From: Sphingobacterium sp. lm-10
GTDB lineage: Bacteria > Bacteroidota > Bacteroidia > Sphingobacteriales > Sphingobacteriaceae
Length of the DNA: 64,000 nt
Direction of reading: 5' to 3'
Assembly (NCBI RefSeq): GCF_023554555.1
Contig: NZ_JAMJWC010000001.1
Coordinates: 1,426,001 to 1,490,000 of the forward strand
Positions within the stretch are counted from its first letter, which is position 1, and each line of letters begins with the position of its first letter. A model generated the notes under the pieces. It did no database searches. It was given only the letters and a program-made list of their open reading frames with translations, and was not told the origin of the DNA. Shown piece after piece: positions 7,450 through 17,495 of this stretch. The translations under genes were made by a program, and so were the position numbers.

Positions 7450-9828
7450 CTATTCATTCCTTAGACTATCTATTGGCTTGGCAAGTGATGCTTTGATAGA
7501 CTGAAAACTGATTGTCACTAGGGAAATACCAATCGCCATGAAGCCTGCAATCAAAAAATAATACCATTGTATCTCAATTCGGTACGCATAATCTTTTAAC
7601 CAGTTATTCATCGCCCACCAGGCGACGGGTGAAGCGATCACAATAGCCAAAATAACCAGCTTAATAAAATCATGTGAAAGCAGCAAGGTAATTTGCGTGA
7701 CTGATGCTCCCAACACTTTGCGCACAGCGATTTCTTTTACGCGAGTTTCAGCCATATAGGCGACAAGGGCTAATAAACCTAAACATGCAATAAAAATAGT
7801 CAGACCGGCGAATAACATGGAGATGGTGCCAACGGCTTGGGTTTCTTTAAATTTACTTTTAAAAACCTGATCAATGAAATGGTATAAGAACGGATAATCA
7901 GGATTGTACTTTTTAAAAACAGCTTCAATCGCTTTCAGGCTTTCCGCGGTATTCTTGGCTGGATTTAGTCGATAGTGTATAATATTAAACCACGCATGAG
8001 GACCCAAAACAACCGCTGGCTCCTGTTTCCCAAATGGTGACCCGATCACAAAGTCTTTAATAACGCCGACTACGACACGCTTTTCTCCATCGCCCATTAT
8101 CGTACTGCCTACCGGATCGTCCAATTTGAGCGCTTGCACAGCAGACTCATTAAGTAGTACCGCTAGGCTATCTGTAGGAAATGTATTGATATCAATATCT
8201 CGCCCTGCCAACAGTTCAAAACCCAAGGTCTTTACCCCATCGGCATCTGAGCTGAAGCGGACATAGTTTATTCTTTTATCCGCTTCCGTTGAAGCATCTG
8301 ATGTAAATCCCTGGCCGGAGCTCCATCGATCGGTAATGGGAGACATATTTTTGGATACAGACAAAACCGCATTGCTTGCTAATAGTTCATCACGAATCTG
8401 CTCATAATGCCTATCTATCGTACCCTCTATATACGTATAAGCCAGCCCGTTTTCCTGATATCCTCTATCGCGATCCTTCGTGTGTTGGATTTGCTTCGCC
8501 ACAACCACCGTAGAGATGACCAATATAATGGCTAAAGTAAATTGCAACACGACGAGCAAAGAACGGATACTAACTCCTTTCGCGGTACCCTTAAACTTTC
8601 CTTTCAACGTACTGATCGGTGTAAATCGGGAAAGGAAAAATGCCGGGTAAATACCTGCCAATAACCCGGTCAATAGGGCAAAAGCAACGAGAAACAGCCA
8701 GGTCACAGGCGTTAAGAATGATATGGAAAGATCCTTTGAGACCAGTTGGTTAAAATAAGGAAGGACAATAATCATAATAATTACTGCCAGAATCATAGCT
8801 AAAAAACTAACAAGCATACTTTCCGAAAGGAACTGGACAATTAGGCTTTTCCTTCCTGCGCCCACTACTTTTCTGACACCTACCTCCTTTGCGCGTAATT
8901 CAGATTTCGCGGTACTCAAATTCATGAAATTGATACAAGCTACCAATAGTATAAATACTCCTATCCAGGCAAAAAGTCGGACAAGATCAATACGTCCGCT
9001 AGTATACGCACCCCCTTTACCATTATCATACAAATAATGATCGCTGTAAGGTGTGGCAAAAATCTCCGATGTATTCTTACTGTAGGTGTTATTGATATTA
9101 GTATGATCCCGGGCAAAGGTTTTTATTTTATCATTGAAATCGGCTAATTGCACATTTTCCTTCAGCAAAATAAACGTCGTAATGGAGTTATTCGCCCAAT
9201 TCTCATCGTAATATCCAATTTTTTTAGCATAATCCCAGGATAGCAAGGCTTCAAAATCAAAGCTGGAATTTGCAGGGATATCCTGGATAACGGCCTGCAC
9301 TTGTACCTGATTTACGGAGTCAATTCGGATGATCTTACCTATAGGTTCTTCCTCACCGAAGAGCGCCTTCGCCTTGGACTCCGTCAATACGATAGACATC
9401 GGATCTTTCAGTAAACCGCGCTTTTCTCCGGATACCAGTGGCAAGTCAAACAGGTCAAAAAAACCAGGATCAACAAAAGAGGTATTGGTTTTAATCTTTT
9501 TATGTTGATACGTAGTTAGAAAATGATTATCATCGCCATACCGGGAGTACGAATCCAGATCTGCAAACTCCTCTCCCATCGCTTCCCCTAAAATTTTTGG
9601 CGTATTTATCCAGGCGAATTTAGAACCTTCATAATCATCTCTGTTGCTAATAATATACACACGATCGCCCTTTTTATGATAGCGATCCATTCTCAGCATA
9701 TTCTGCAGCCACAATGCTATCATCAAACAACCCGCCATGCCGATCGCTAACCCGACAATGTTAATGGCAGTAAATGCCTTGTTTTTTTTTAGATTACGTA
9801 AGGCTATCGTGAAATAATGTTTAAGCAT
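7450..9828 (-). CDS. FtsX/MacB-type ABC transporter permease
   Basis: This 792-aa membrane protein opens MLKHYFTIALRNLKKNKAFT, with the first TM at about 20-42. A MacB_PCD-like periplasmic domain follows (about 50-280). Then come a first FtsX core with three TM segments (about 285-410, containing STAKSELRAKEVGVRKVVGA), a second periplasmic domain, and a second FtsX core (about 670-790, containing AETRVKEIAVRKVLGAS). The duplicated KEVGVRKVVGA/KEIAVRKVLGA motif is diagnostic of this family, common in Bacteroidota. Members are thought to act as mechanotransmitters for peptide or lipoprotein export with a separate ATPase. No ATPase gene is adjacent, so the partner must be encoded elsewhere. Transcribed alone. 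Confidence 0.9.
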   Translation of the reverse strand: MLKHYFTIALRNLKKNKAFTAINIVGLAIGMAGCLMIALWLQNMLRMDRYHKKGDRVYIISNRDDYEGSKFAWINTPKILGEAMGEEFADLDSYSRYGDDNHFLTTYQHKKIKTNTSFVDPGFFDLFDLPLVSGEKRGLLKDPMSIVLTESKAKALFGEEEPIGKIIRIDSVNQVQVQAVIQDIPANSSFDFEALLSWDYAKKIGYYDENWANNSITTFILLKENVQLADFNDKIKTFARDHTNINNTYSKNTSEIFATPYSDHYLYDNGKGGAYTSGRIDLVRLFAWIGVFILLVACINFMNLSTAKSELRAKEVGVRKVVGAGRKSLIVQFLSESMLVSFLAMILAVIIMIIVLPYFNQLVSKDLSISFLTPVTWLFLVAFALLTGLLAGIYPAFFLSRFTPISTLKGKFKGTAKGVSIRSLLVVLQFTLAIILVISTVVVAKQIQHTKDRDRGYQENGLAYTYIEGTIDRHYEQIRDELLASNAVLSVSKNMSPITDRWSSGQGFTSDASTEADKRINYVRFSSDADGVKTLGFELLAGRDIDINTFPTDSLAVLLNESAVQALKLDDPVGSTIMGDGEKRVVVGVIKDFVIGSPFGKQEPAVVLGPHAWFNIIHYRLNPAKNTAESLKAIEAVFKKYNPDYPFLYHFIDQVFKSKFKETQAVGTISMLFAGLTIFIACLGLLALVAYMAETRVKEIAVRKVLGASVTQITLLLSHDFIKLVILAIVIASPVAWWAMNNWLKDYAYRIEIQWYYFLIAGFMAIGISLVTISFQSIKASLAKPIDSLRNE

Positions 9829-10143
9829 GGCTGACTTTCTTTGATGTTATGTTAAGAGGCTTGGCAAGTTAAAATAGATTATTCTCACTTATTGTCACCC
9901 TCTTTAAAATCCTTCAAGCTATCTGCCAAAATTATAATAAACTGATAATCAAAACATATGATCGTTATTTTTTTTATTAAATGTCCGTTTTTGAACGTTT
10001 TCTGTACGGTAATGGACAGTCTTTCCAAACTTAAGGTAAGAGCTACTTGTCAAGCATTTCGAGGCTATAATATGTTGCTGATCATCCAAAGGATAAACGG
10101 TAAAATTGTCTTATAAGAAATTAAGCCTATAAAACTAACCCGG
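9829..10143. other. intergenic region upstream of the permease
   Basis: About 315 bp without a gene. It contains the upstream region of the minus-strand permease and lies downstream of the 165-aa membrane protein gene. I see no convincing promoter match, repeat or RNA structure. Confidence 0.5.
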
Positions 10144-10641
10144 CTATCGAGGTTCTATATGCAGTATATCGGTCTGATTATTCTCCATGCAATGTATCCT
10201 GATTTTGTCGCCTACTTTCATGTCTTTATATTCATATTCAGGGTTAACCAACGACGTTCTTGTCGATCGCACAGGCCTGTCGGCTTCCGTAAATACGACA
10301 TAACTATGGCCCACTCCCGGAGTGAAAGCGATCTGTAGATCGACGATATAGGTATCAATAACGATTTTATGAGTTGCTCGAATGTTCGACAACGTTTGTT
10401 TATAAAATGGAAGACCAAATTTAAAAAACAAGTACGCACATACGATGACGATGACTACACCAAAGAAGTCACCTGCGTCTTGATTTCCAGCCACATAAGA
10501 CCATAAAGAATTTATGGCAATTATGAGACATCCGAGAAGAAGCGGAAAAATAAGTGTAGCTCCTACGATCATTCGCATTGAATACAACTTTTTGAGGGCT
10601 GCTTTTTCGGCGATAGAAAGTGGTTCCTTATTAACAGTCAT
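10144..10641 (-). CDS. hypothetical two-TM membrane protein
   Basis: The protein is 165 aa. Two TM helices (about 24-48 and 60-82) are followed by a soluble C-terminal domain of about 75 residues rich in beta-strand patterns (VIDTYIVDLQIAF, YVVFTEADRPVRS, VGDKIRIHCMEN). The layout resembles small DUF3592-like membrane proteins, but I do not recognise a family with confidence. It ends in the same orientation as, and 21 bp downstream of, another small membrane protein gene, so the two may be co-transcribed. Confidence 0.6.
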   Translation of the reverse strand: MTVNKEPLSIAEKAALKKLYSMRMIVGATLIFPLLLGCLIIAINSLWSYVAGNQDAGDFFGVVIVIVCAYLFFKFGLPFYKQTLSNIRATHKIVIDTYIVDLQIAFTPGVGHSYVVFTEADRPVRSTRTSLVNPEYEYKDMKVGDKIRIHCMENNQTDILHIEPR

Positions 10642-10662
10642 AGTTTCTCTATCTAAGTTCAG

Positions 10663-10968
10663 TTAAAGTATTCCATAAAGATCCACACCAAACTCAAGGG
10701 CAATCGTTACGATAGAAAAAAGTGGAATCGGCGTACAGCAAAGCATCAACATAATCGTCCAAAAAATTGATGTAGAGAAGATCGTTTTTCTATACACAAT
10801 CAAGACACCTACCATACCAATAAATGCTAAAATCCAAATAATGGGTATCTGAATATAAACAAATGCCAAACTTCTGTCAGATACTACTCTGTCTAACATC
10901 AGATACAAAATAATGGTAAACAAATTGGCCAAAATGGCAATTAGCATTAGCGGCTTCAATTTTCTCAT
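10663..10968 (-). CDS. hypothetical three-TM membrane protein
   Basis: A 101-aa protein made almost entirely of three hydrophobic segments (about 5-25, 35-60 and 68-95). The ATG at 10968 (MRKLKPLMLI) is preferred over an in-frame TTG two codons upstream. No family recognised. It shares orientation and close spacing with the two-TM protein gene downstream. Confidence 0.55.
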   Translation of the reverse strand: MRKLKPLMLIAILANLFTIILYLMLDRVVSDRSLAFVYIQIPIIWILAFIGMVGVLIVYRKTIFSTSIFWTIMLMLCCTPIPLFSIVTIALEFGVDLYGIL

Positions 10969-11184
10969 GATCAAAATATAGTTAGTCTCCCATAGTGAGG
11001 GATATTATTGCAATATAAACTATTTAACTCTCTATGACCATGCTTTTTAGATTATGTGACTACAAAGCTGATTTGATTTTAAAAATACCTCGTGTTGGAA
11101 TTGATGTTTATAGCTAAATGCACTGACAAGCTTATCGTATTTCCCCAGCACTTCAACATCGAAATGAATATCTAGGTCTACATA

Positions 11185-11697
11185 TTATGCTTCAATCAAC
11201 TCCTTTGTTTGCCTTACTGCTTCTCGCTGAGATTTTAAATCTAAATTCAGTCGTGCAATTATATTTTCGTTTGCTAATCCATAAATGAACAGATAACTGA
11301 TGAGCTTCTTTACTCTAGTATCAGTTATTGCTAACTTAATTCTGGACAGATTTTTCGAAAATGACCTTCGTTGCTCTCTAGCCAATAGGATTAACTCTTT
11401 TATACCCCGCATGCCTTTGCTTGTTATTGCAGGTATCTCAGTACTGTAGATGTCGTCTATTTGATGGGCATTAGGAAATGGACTTGCAGAAACAGCGGGA
11501 TTAGGTTGGCTTCTTCCTGTAAGTCGCTGACGCTGGTAGATACTAAGCCCAAGTATACTGGTATTTAAATCAGTGCCCGACTTACCGACGGTGACACTTG
11601 CTCCTCTTACGCCTATGGAAGTCGAAATTCCGCTCTTACTAAAATTAAGGTGGACACCCGGGATAATCTTTATCCGCCTTCTAAAATTCCATGCCAT
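11185..11697 (-). CDS. DUF4236 domain protein
   Basis: This 170-aa protein starts MAWNFRRRIKIIPGVHLNFS followed by KSGISTSIGVRGASVTVGKSG, the signature of the DUF4236 domain (about 1-50), whose function is unknown. The remainder is a basic helical tail with no recognised domain. It is the last gene before the Ter operon in the same orientation and lies 49 bp beyond terC. It may be read through from that operon, but this is not shown. Confidence 0.8.
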   Translation of the reverse strand: MAWNFRRRIKIIPGVHLNFSKSGISTSIGVRGASVTVGKSGTDLNTSILGLSIYQRQRLTGRSQPNPAVSASPFPNAHQIDDIYSTEIPAITSKGMRGIKELILLAREQRRSFSKNLSRIKLAITDTRVKKLISYLFIYGLANENIIARLNLDLKSQREAVRQTKELIEA

Positions 11698-11746
11698 ATA
11701 TTTCTCTGTTAATACTTTTGAATGAATGATTTCAGGTGTAATGTTG

Positions 11747-12784
11747 TTATGCAGATACCTTTCCCTCAGTGTTACTTTCAGGAAATAAAATGGACACCAA
11801 AACGGATAAGATCAATATACCTCCCACTATACTTAATGAAACTGGAGAGGAGATATGATACCATGGAGAGATAATCATTTTGATGCCTATGAAGGTTAAA
11901 ATTATAGAAAGCCCGTAAGGCAACTTGCTAAACATATGAATAAAGTTAGATAGTAGGAAGTAAAGGGATCGAAGGCCAAGAATGGCAAAAATATTGGAGG
12001 TATACAGTATAAACGGGTCTTTGGAAATAGCAAAAATGGCAGGAATAGAGTCAACCGCAAATAACACATCTGTAAACTCGATTACCGCGACGACCACCAA
12101 CAGCGGCGTAGCCAATTTTACCCCATTTTGGACGGTAAAGAATTTATCTTGATCGTAGTTATCCGCAACCTTCCAAAATCTTTTGATCATCCGAGCGCCG
12201 GCTGTTCTATTAAAATCTTCGTCTTCATCATCATCTCCACTTCCCCAAGATTTAACCCCGGCAAACACTAGAAAGATACCAAACGCGGTCAACACAATAT
12301 TGATATCCCAAGGTAAATTAGGTGTTCCAAAATACGTCAATATTGGATTCAAGTAGGTTACTTGAATAAGGCCAACACCAGCAAAAATAAAAACAGCACG
12401 GAATACTAATGCACCCATAATACCCCAAAACAAGACTTTGTGGTGCAGCTCACGAGGCACTTTGAAATACGAAAAAACCAAAATAAAGACGAATAGATTG
12501 TCCACGGATAATGCTTTTTCGATCCAATAGGCTGCCTGAAACTGGGTAAATTTTTCCAGTGCGACAGCACGTCCCCCCGCATCCTGGCTGAACACATAAT
12601 AAACTACAGCCGAAAAAATCATCGCTAGGGAAATCCAAACTACGGTCCAAATGGTGGCCTCTTTGGAGGTAACCACGTGGCTTTTCTTGTTAAAAACTCC
12701 TAAGTCTAACATTAGCATAACGATTACCGTTATACCAAATCCCCAAATTAGGCCAGGGTGTAATTCTAAAATACTTTTTTCCAT
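11747..12784 (-). CDS. terC: TerC/Alx-family membrane protein
   Basis: A 345-aa polytopic protein with about nine TM segments. It contains the family motif FTDVLFAVDSIPAIFAIS with acidic residues inside the membrane, and ALSVDNLFVFILVF earlier. A charged cytoplasmic loop (GSGDDDEDEDFNRT) separates the two halves. TerC/Alx proteins are implicated in manganese export and tellurite-type stress, and in Ter systems TerC is the membrane anchor. It is the last core gene of the Ter operon, 11 bp after the kinase gene. The symbol follows the family name; the transported ion is inferred. Confidence 0.9.
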   Translation of the reverse strand: MEKSILELHPGLIWGFGITVIVMLMLDLGVFNKKSHVVTSKEATIWTVVWISLAMIFSAVVYYVFSQDAGGRAVALEKFTQFQAAYWIEKALSVDNLFVFILVFSYFKVPRELHHKVLFWGIMGALVFRAVFIFAGVGLIQVTYLNPILTYFGTPNLPWDINIVLTAFGIFLVFAGVKSWGSGDDDEDEDFNRTAGARMIKRFWKVADNYDQDKFFTVQNGVKLATPLLVVVAVIEFTDVLFAVDSIPAIFAISKDPFILYTSNIFAILGLRSLYFLLSNFIHMFSKLPYGLSIILTFIGIKMIISPWYHISSPVSLSIVGGILILSVLVSILFPESNTEGKVSA

Positions 12785-12795
12785 TTTTTGATTGA

Positions 12796-14307
12796 TTATT
12801 GATTAGTAATTGTAATGTATAGTAACCTGCCGCCTTCTTCATCGGATAGTAGAATTTTCTTGCCATCCGTAAGCTCTACCATCGAATTAGTAGGTATATC
12901 CTTTTGTTCCGTGATATCCCGCAGGCCTGAAAGATTTTGATTTACGAGCATCCATTTATTTTGATAGAAAGTAAAATATCCTACCGGTTTCTTATCAGTA
13001 TCCGTAAGCGTTTCATTGCGAATAATTTTACGCGTAACATGCCAATAGAAGAGATATTGATTGTGGTATACCATGAGTCTATGGCCCTCCGGTTTCCAAA
13101 CTTTGTCTTTAAATTTGTAGTAAAGGTCTATTACAGGCAGCGTACCTTGATGTGCTGTACCACAAAATGGACAAACAGCCTTAGCCGAGTTATCAAAGAC
13201 GTACCATTTCTCAGCGCATGTTGGATTACTACAAGGTTGTATAAGGTCTACCGTTTTCAGCAACGCGGTTTCCCATTCATTGGCTATAGGGCGAAGCATA
13301 GGATTGTGCAGACCGTCTATAAATGCTCTTTTAAACAGTTCAGCAAGATAGGGTCCCGTTTTAGTATAAGGGATCTGCGTAGGGTTTCCCCAAAAAGAAT
13401 CCCATTTTCTTAACTGACCTGCTTTGACAATATTCATATAATCTGTGGGATGTTCGACAAAAAGAGCCTTCTCTCCCATAGCCAAAAGTTCGTCCTTCTC
13501 CGCGTCAAGATCCCAAATTTTACTACCACGTAAAGGATGACGACGCAGCAAGTACATATATATTAAGACAGCCAATGCGTGCAAATCTGTCTTTTGATTG
13601 GGCAATACCCGATCGGCGTCATTTAATTTTAGGTGTTTGGTCTTTAACACTTCCGGGGCAATGAAATCGGCTGTACCAATCACTTCTGGAGGATATAAAC
13701 CCGGAACAACTAATCCATCCAAATCAATAATATTCGCAGACTTCGTCACCGGATCAATCAGTACATTGTTGTATGACAAGTCCGAATGAGCAAGCCCCAT
13801 TTGATGCATTTTCTTGACACCGCGGCAGATATTTATGGCTATTTGGAAATAGCTCAACCAATCTCCCAGTTCCGATTGATCTAGAGAAAGTGGATATTGC
13901 TGGTTTCGAAAAGAGGGAGCTGTGAACCATTTTCCTACTTTTTCTCCACCTTTAATGGTGTTATTAGCTTTGTACCCTTTACCAAAGAAAAATTTATCGT
14001 CATAAATTGGCACGACCACTCCTGTCTTTCCATCTCGTTCTACCGCATCGTACGGCCAACGATAAATGTCTTCCAAGAAATAATCACCTGCATTACCATT
14101 TTTGATATTATCTAGGTATAACGTGACAATTCGCTTTATCCGATCACGCTGATTAAAGTCCAATGGGGTACGGAAGAACGCGACCACGTATTGTCTATCG
14201 GGAGCAAAATAGACATCTTTTACCCCTCCCCGTTTAGGATTTCCATCATCAATGTATTTATAGCTTCTAGATGAATCTATAATAGACCTTACGTGTACCG
14301 TTTTCAT
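12796..14307 (-). CDS. Ter-operon protein kinase with zinc ribbon (TerY-P triad kinase)
   Basis: A kinase-fold domain covers about 25-340. The catalytic loop HSDLSYNN has Asp176 and Asn181, and the metal-binding position reads DLDG (D195) instead of DFG, followed by the APE-like FIAPEVL. The strand where the ATP-anchoring VAIK lysine should be reads VVAFF (41-45), so that lysine is not evident. A zinc-ribbon-like segment (CSNPTC ... CPFCG) and a small beta-rich, FHA-like tail follow. It sits between PP2C and terC; with the vWA proteins and the phosphatase this matches the TerY-P triad described for Ter systems. Likely role: phosphorylating a partner in metal or chemical stress signalling. The FHA-like call is tentative. 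Confidence 0.8.
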   Translation of the reverse strand: MKTVHVRSIIDSSRSYKYIDDGNPKRGGVKDVYFAPDRQYVVAFFRTPLDFNQRDRIKRIVTLYLDNIKNGNAGDYFLEDIYRWPYDAVERDGKTGVVVPIYDDKFFFGKGYKANNTIKGGEKVGKWFTAPSFRNQQYPLSLDQSELGDWLSYFQIAINICRGVKKMHQMGLAHSDLSYNNVLIDPVTKSANIIDLDGLVVPGLYPPEVIGTADFIAPEVLKTKHLKLNDADRVLPNQKTDLHALAVLIYMYLLRRHPLRGSKIWDLDAEKDELLAMGEKALFVEHPTDYMNIVKAGQLRKWDSFWGNPTQIPYTKTGPYLAELFKRAFIDGLHNPMLRPIANEWETALLKTVDLIQPCSNPTCAEKWYVFDNSAKAVCPFCGTAHQGTLPVIDLYYKFKDKVWKPEGHRLMVYHNQYLFYWHVTRKIIRNETLTDTDKKPVGYFTFYQNKWMLVNQNLSGLRDITEQKDIPTNSMVELTDGKKILLSDEEGGRLLYITITNQ

Positions 14308-14310
14308 GGG

Positions 14311-15795
14311 TTAATAGATTATTGCTAGCGTTCTATCGTCGTGATTTCCTTTACTCCAGAAGTCCAACCAACTTAATAATTGATCGTCGACATGCTCATC
14401 ATCTGCGAAATCTACTTTAGTGCCATCTTCATTCTCACCATCTAAATCTTGCAGGAAGGCTTTCCACGCCTGCTTGTCTCTCAGTTTGTTTTCGGTGATA
14501 AATTTAGCATCATAAATACCATCGGTCATGAGTACCAATTTTGAAAAATTGTCAAACTTATTTAGTGAGAAACGTCCTGGCATCTCCGGTTGAGTAAATA
14601 TTTCTGGCATGGTGATGAATCGAGTACCACCACCAAACTCACCGATATCTAATATATTAAGTAAGTGGACTTCGTCGAGATCATCTAAAACAATATTGAT
14701 CGGGCAGTCACCAACGCCAAAGCTCAACACTACATAACCAAACTCAAACTTTTTGACTAATGCAAATATCAAGGTGGTGTGAAGGTCTTTCAATTGAATA
14801 GATTCCTTTTTGGCAAATTCCGATAACCGTGCATGCACGTTGCGAACAGGTTTATAGAGTATATTGATAATAGACGACTTTACTGTGAGCAAATGTTCTT
14901 CCTCTGTAGATTTTGTTATGGAATCATCTGTATTGGCTAGGTTATTCCCTGCATAATCTATTTCTACAATAGATTGGTCTATAGTCAAGGTATTCTGGCT
15001 CTCTTTTATAAAAGGATTCCCATAATAGTTTAAACACAAATCATCTAGTTCATGGAGTATATCATTGTTCTGAAAACCTTGAACAACATCTTGGGTAGCT
15101 AACTTGGAACCCTGACGCGCAAATTTAGCCGACCCGGCTCCATCTGCCATGGCAATAATGGCCCAATCCATAGGCAATTTTGAAACGAAAAAATCATCGT
15201 CGCGAAAAGCACCTTCGTGTGCATGTGAACGCCCCCTTTGAGACGCTACGACGATATGCTTATCAAGAAACTTCCCTACATATTTGTCGCTATCTGGCTT
15301 GGAGTAAAGGTCGTTTTGGTTACTAGGCTTATGAATCCAAAGATCTTTTGGATCCGCATTGACGACAAAGGAAATGACCTTCACATCATCCGTTGGGTTT
15401 TCTTCTAGTTTATGTACAAAAATAAGCTGCAAATCCACCGTTAGTGCCAACTGGGGAATTCCATGTATCCGCTTTTGCTCGGGATCAAATGCTAAACTAA
15501 CCCTATCTAGATTTCTAATTTCTTTAATATGAATATAGGGAAATTCTGGGAAATCAAATTGATATTCGTAAGGCTTCTTTGCATTCGCATTAGTTATCGT
15601 AAGTCTGCTATCTTTAAACTCTTCTTTTTCTTTATACATTTCGAATAAGGATATTACTTCTTGTTTTGATGCGCTAATCGCCTTTGCCAGTTGATGTATC
15701 TTTGCGTTTTGCATCAATTTGGCGATGGTATTGTTGACAATCTTATTTTGCTCCACTTGGAATTCGTCCAATACTTGCTTTAAAAATGTTTTCAT
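14311..15795 (-). CDS. PP2C-family protein phosphatase of the Ter operon
   Basis: The protein is 494 aa. The C-terminal ~300 residues are PP2C-like: an R-G-R-S-H start (VVASQRGRSHAHEG), the metal-binding AMADGAGSAKFARQGS, the central FALVKKFEFGYVVLSFGVGDC and the late MTDGIYD and DDRTLAIIY motifs. The Asp residues that bind Mn/Mg are present. The N-terminal ~170 residues form a separate unassigned domain with helical start. It lies 3 bp from both neighbours, the kinase and a vWA gene, and probably reverses the kinase's phosphorylation. Confidence 0.85.
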   Translation of the reverse strand: MKTFLKQVLDEFQVEQNKIVNNTIAKLMQNAKIHQLAKAISASKQEVISLFEMYKEKEEFKDSRLTITNANAKKPYEYQFDFPEFPYIHIKEIRNLDRVSLAFDPEQKRIHGIPQLALTVDLQLIFVHKLEENPTDDVKVISFVVNADPKDLWIHKPSNQNDLYSKPDSDKYVGKFLDKHIVVASQRGRSHAHEGAFRDDDFFVSKLPMDWAIIAMADGAGSAKFARQGSKLATQDVVQGFQNNDILHELDDLCLNYYGNPFIKESQNTLTIDQSIVEIDYAGNNLANTDDSITKSTEEEHLLTVKSSIINILYKPVRNVHARLSEFAKKESIQLKDLHTTLIFALVKKFEFGYVVLSFGVGDCPINIVLDDLDEVHLLNILDIGEFGGGTRFITMPEIFTQPEMPGRFSLNKFDNFSKLVLMTDGIYDAKFITENKLRDKQAWKAFLQDLDGENEDGTKVDFADDEHVDDQLLSWLDFWSKGNHDDRTLAIIY

Positions 15796-15797
15796 GT

Positions 15798-16841
15798 TTA
15801 TCCTAATGTTCTAGTAATATCAAATCCACCATCCGACACACCATAAAAATCAACCCTACCACACCAAGGACATGCATTTTCGCCGACTCCTTTCACGCAG
15901 TGGATCTTTCCGCAGGCACAGCTTGCTAGACTGAACTGGTGAACACAACAAGGACAATTTGGATTTCCAAACAATTCTTGTGTAGAAATCTTTAGATGCT
16001 GAGTAAGTGTGTTAGAATATTCGCTATAAGCTTTATCATCAATTTTGTAAGCGCCCTGCGCTTGATAAATTCGGGTGGATAAATTCATTATTCCGGAAGC
16101 TTCTATTTCCTTCTTAAATTTGATCAAATATGATTTCTCCGTGGTCGAACACTTTGCGTGCAGCACGACAAAGTTTTCGTCTACGATCTGATGACTCTTA
16201 CCTAAATCAATTTTCTCCATGACATCGGGATTAACCTTTTCTAAGCACAGTGTATCTGAAGTACGATGAGCAACCCCTTCACTCGTTGTTTTTATAGATG
16301 CCGTCACCCATCTAAAAAACTCTTTATAAGCTTGGGCATCCGTATCTTGAAAATGCAATACATTGGGTGTCAACTTGCCCAGCAGCTCATAGTTCGTGTT
16401 ACTACTTAAAGAAATTGCAATCAGATTCACTTTGTTACTATATTTTGTCTGCCATTTTGATATGGCGTCTACCGAATCGTCTGTGGGTACGCCGTCGGTA
16501 AACAAAAAAATGATGGGCTTCCAGTCGCCTTTTTGTTGATAGGTAGTTGTTACTAACTCTCTATCCATAGCGCACATTAATTCTGTTAAACCGCTTGAAA
16601 GTGATGTTCCGCTGCCTATTGGAAATTTTGGCGGATAAAATGTGATCACGTCCTGCAAAGGAGTAATCACTTTGCTCTTACCGGCAAAACCAATAATGGA
16701 TATCCATACGGTCTCCAATGCTACGGGATCTGTTTTTAATTCACGTATCACTGTCCCCATTCCTTCTTGTACTTGATCTATAGGTTCTCCCACCATAGAT
16801 TCCGATACATCTATTAAAAAATATACTGGTAGCCTTCTCAT
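15798..16841 (-). CDS. vWA domain protein with TerY-C zinc-binding tail
   Basis: A vWA domain (about 1-200) with MIDAS motif DVSESM and TDG (FLFTDGVPTD). A C-terminal Cys/His cluster (CPCCVHQF...CACGKIHC...CPWCG) matches the TerY_C metal-binding module. The ATG at 16841 gives MRRLPVYFLIDVSES, which aligns with the start of the paralogue ending at 17496. An in-frame TTG at 16862 would add seven residues and overlap the upstream gene. TerY proteins act as adaptors with the kinase and phosphatase next door. Confidence 0.85.
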   Translation of the reverse strand: MRRLPVYFLIDVSESMVGEPIDQVQEGMGTVIRELKTDPVALETVWISIIGFAGKSKVITPLQDVITFYPPKFPIGSGTSLSSGLTELMCAMDRELVTTTYQQKGDWKPIIFLFTDGVPTDDSVDAISKWQTKYSNKVNLIAISLSSNTNYELLGKLTPNVLHFQDTDAQAYKEFFRWVTASIKTTSEGVAHRTSDTLCLEKVNPDVMEKIDLGKSHQIVDENFVVLHAKCSTTEKSYLIKFKKEIEASGIMNLSTRIYQAQGAYKIDDKAYSEYSNTLTQHLKISTQELFGNPNCPCCVHQFSLASCACGKIHCVKGVGENACPWCGRVDFYGVSDGGFDITRTLG

Positions 16842-16854
16842 ACATCTATTGGGT

Positions 16855-17493
16855 TCAAACAATTATATTTAACTCGCTTGGCGGAGGAGGGAGGTATATG
16901 CCTTCTCCAGTGCCTTGGGACTTACTGCCCATTTCGATGGAGGAACTTACCCAACGAAAAAATGTGGTCAATGTATGGCTATCTGTAGTATCCAGCTTAA
17001 CCACATCATTGGTCAGCTCTTTAAGAAAGGAAACCTCTGATTTAGGTCCGGCGGCACAGCCCACAATAATCCCAAAATCCAACGCCTTAATCTTCGCGAT
17101 GCTCATCCTATATTTCTGGATGTCGGACGGTTTTCCATCCGTGAAAACAAACAGCAGTGGCTTCCAGTCACCCTTTCTTTCGAAAGATCCCTTTATCAGT
17201 TCTTTATCTACCATTTCATGCAACATCTCGAGCGCTTCACCAGTATGCGTAGGACCACTTTCGGGGCATAATATTTCGACGGGTCGAAAACTGGCCAAAT
17301 CTGTCAGCGGAACTAAACAATGTACCTCACGATCGAACGTGATGACACTGATATGCAAAGAGTCCATGGCCTGCGGATCCATGCGAAGCATACTCACCAA
17401 TCCATTAAAGCCGTTATTCAACGCTTGAATAGGTTCTCCTCGCATAGACCCTGATGTGTCCAGAAGGAAATAAGCCAGTAATCTTCTATTCAT
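16855..17493 (-). CDS. TerY-like vWA domain protein
   Basis: A 212-aa single-domain vWA protein. The MIDAS motif is LLDTSGSMRGEP near the N-terminus, with VFTDGKPSD and the Thr-containing GPTHTGEAL loop. The ATG at 17493 is chosen over a GTG one codon upstream. It is the middle of three consecutive vWA paralogues in this operon and, unlike the next one, lacks the zinc tail. It probably binds a metal-dependent partner such as a TerD protein or the kinase (inference from the family). Confidence 0.85.
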   Translation of the reverse strand: MNRRLLAYFLLDTSGSMRGEPIQALNNGFNGLVSMLRMDPQAMDSLHISVITFDREVHCLVPLTDLASFRPVEILCPESGPTHTGEALEMLHEMVDKELIKGSFERKGDWKPLLFVFTDGKPSDIQKYRMSIAKIKALDFGIIVGCAAGPKSEVSFLKELTNDVVKLDTTDSHTLTTFFRWVSSSIEMGSKSQGTGEGIYLPPPPSELNIIV

Positions 17494-17495
17494 CA

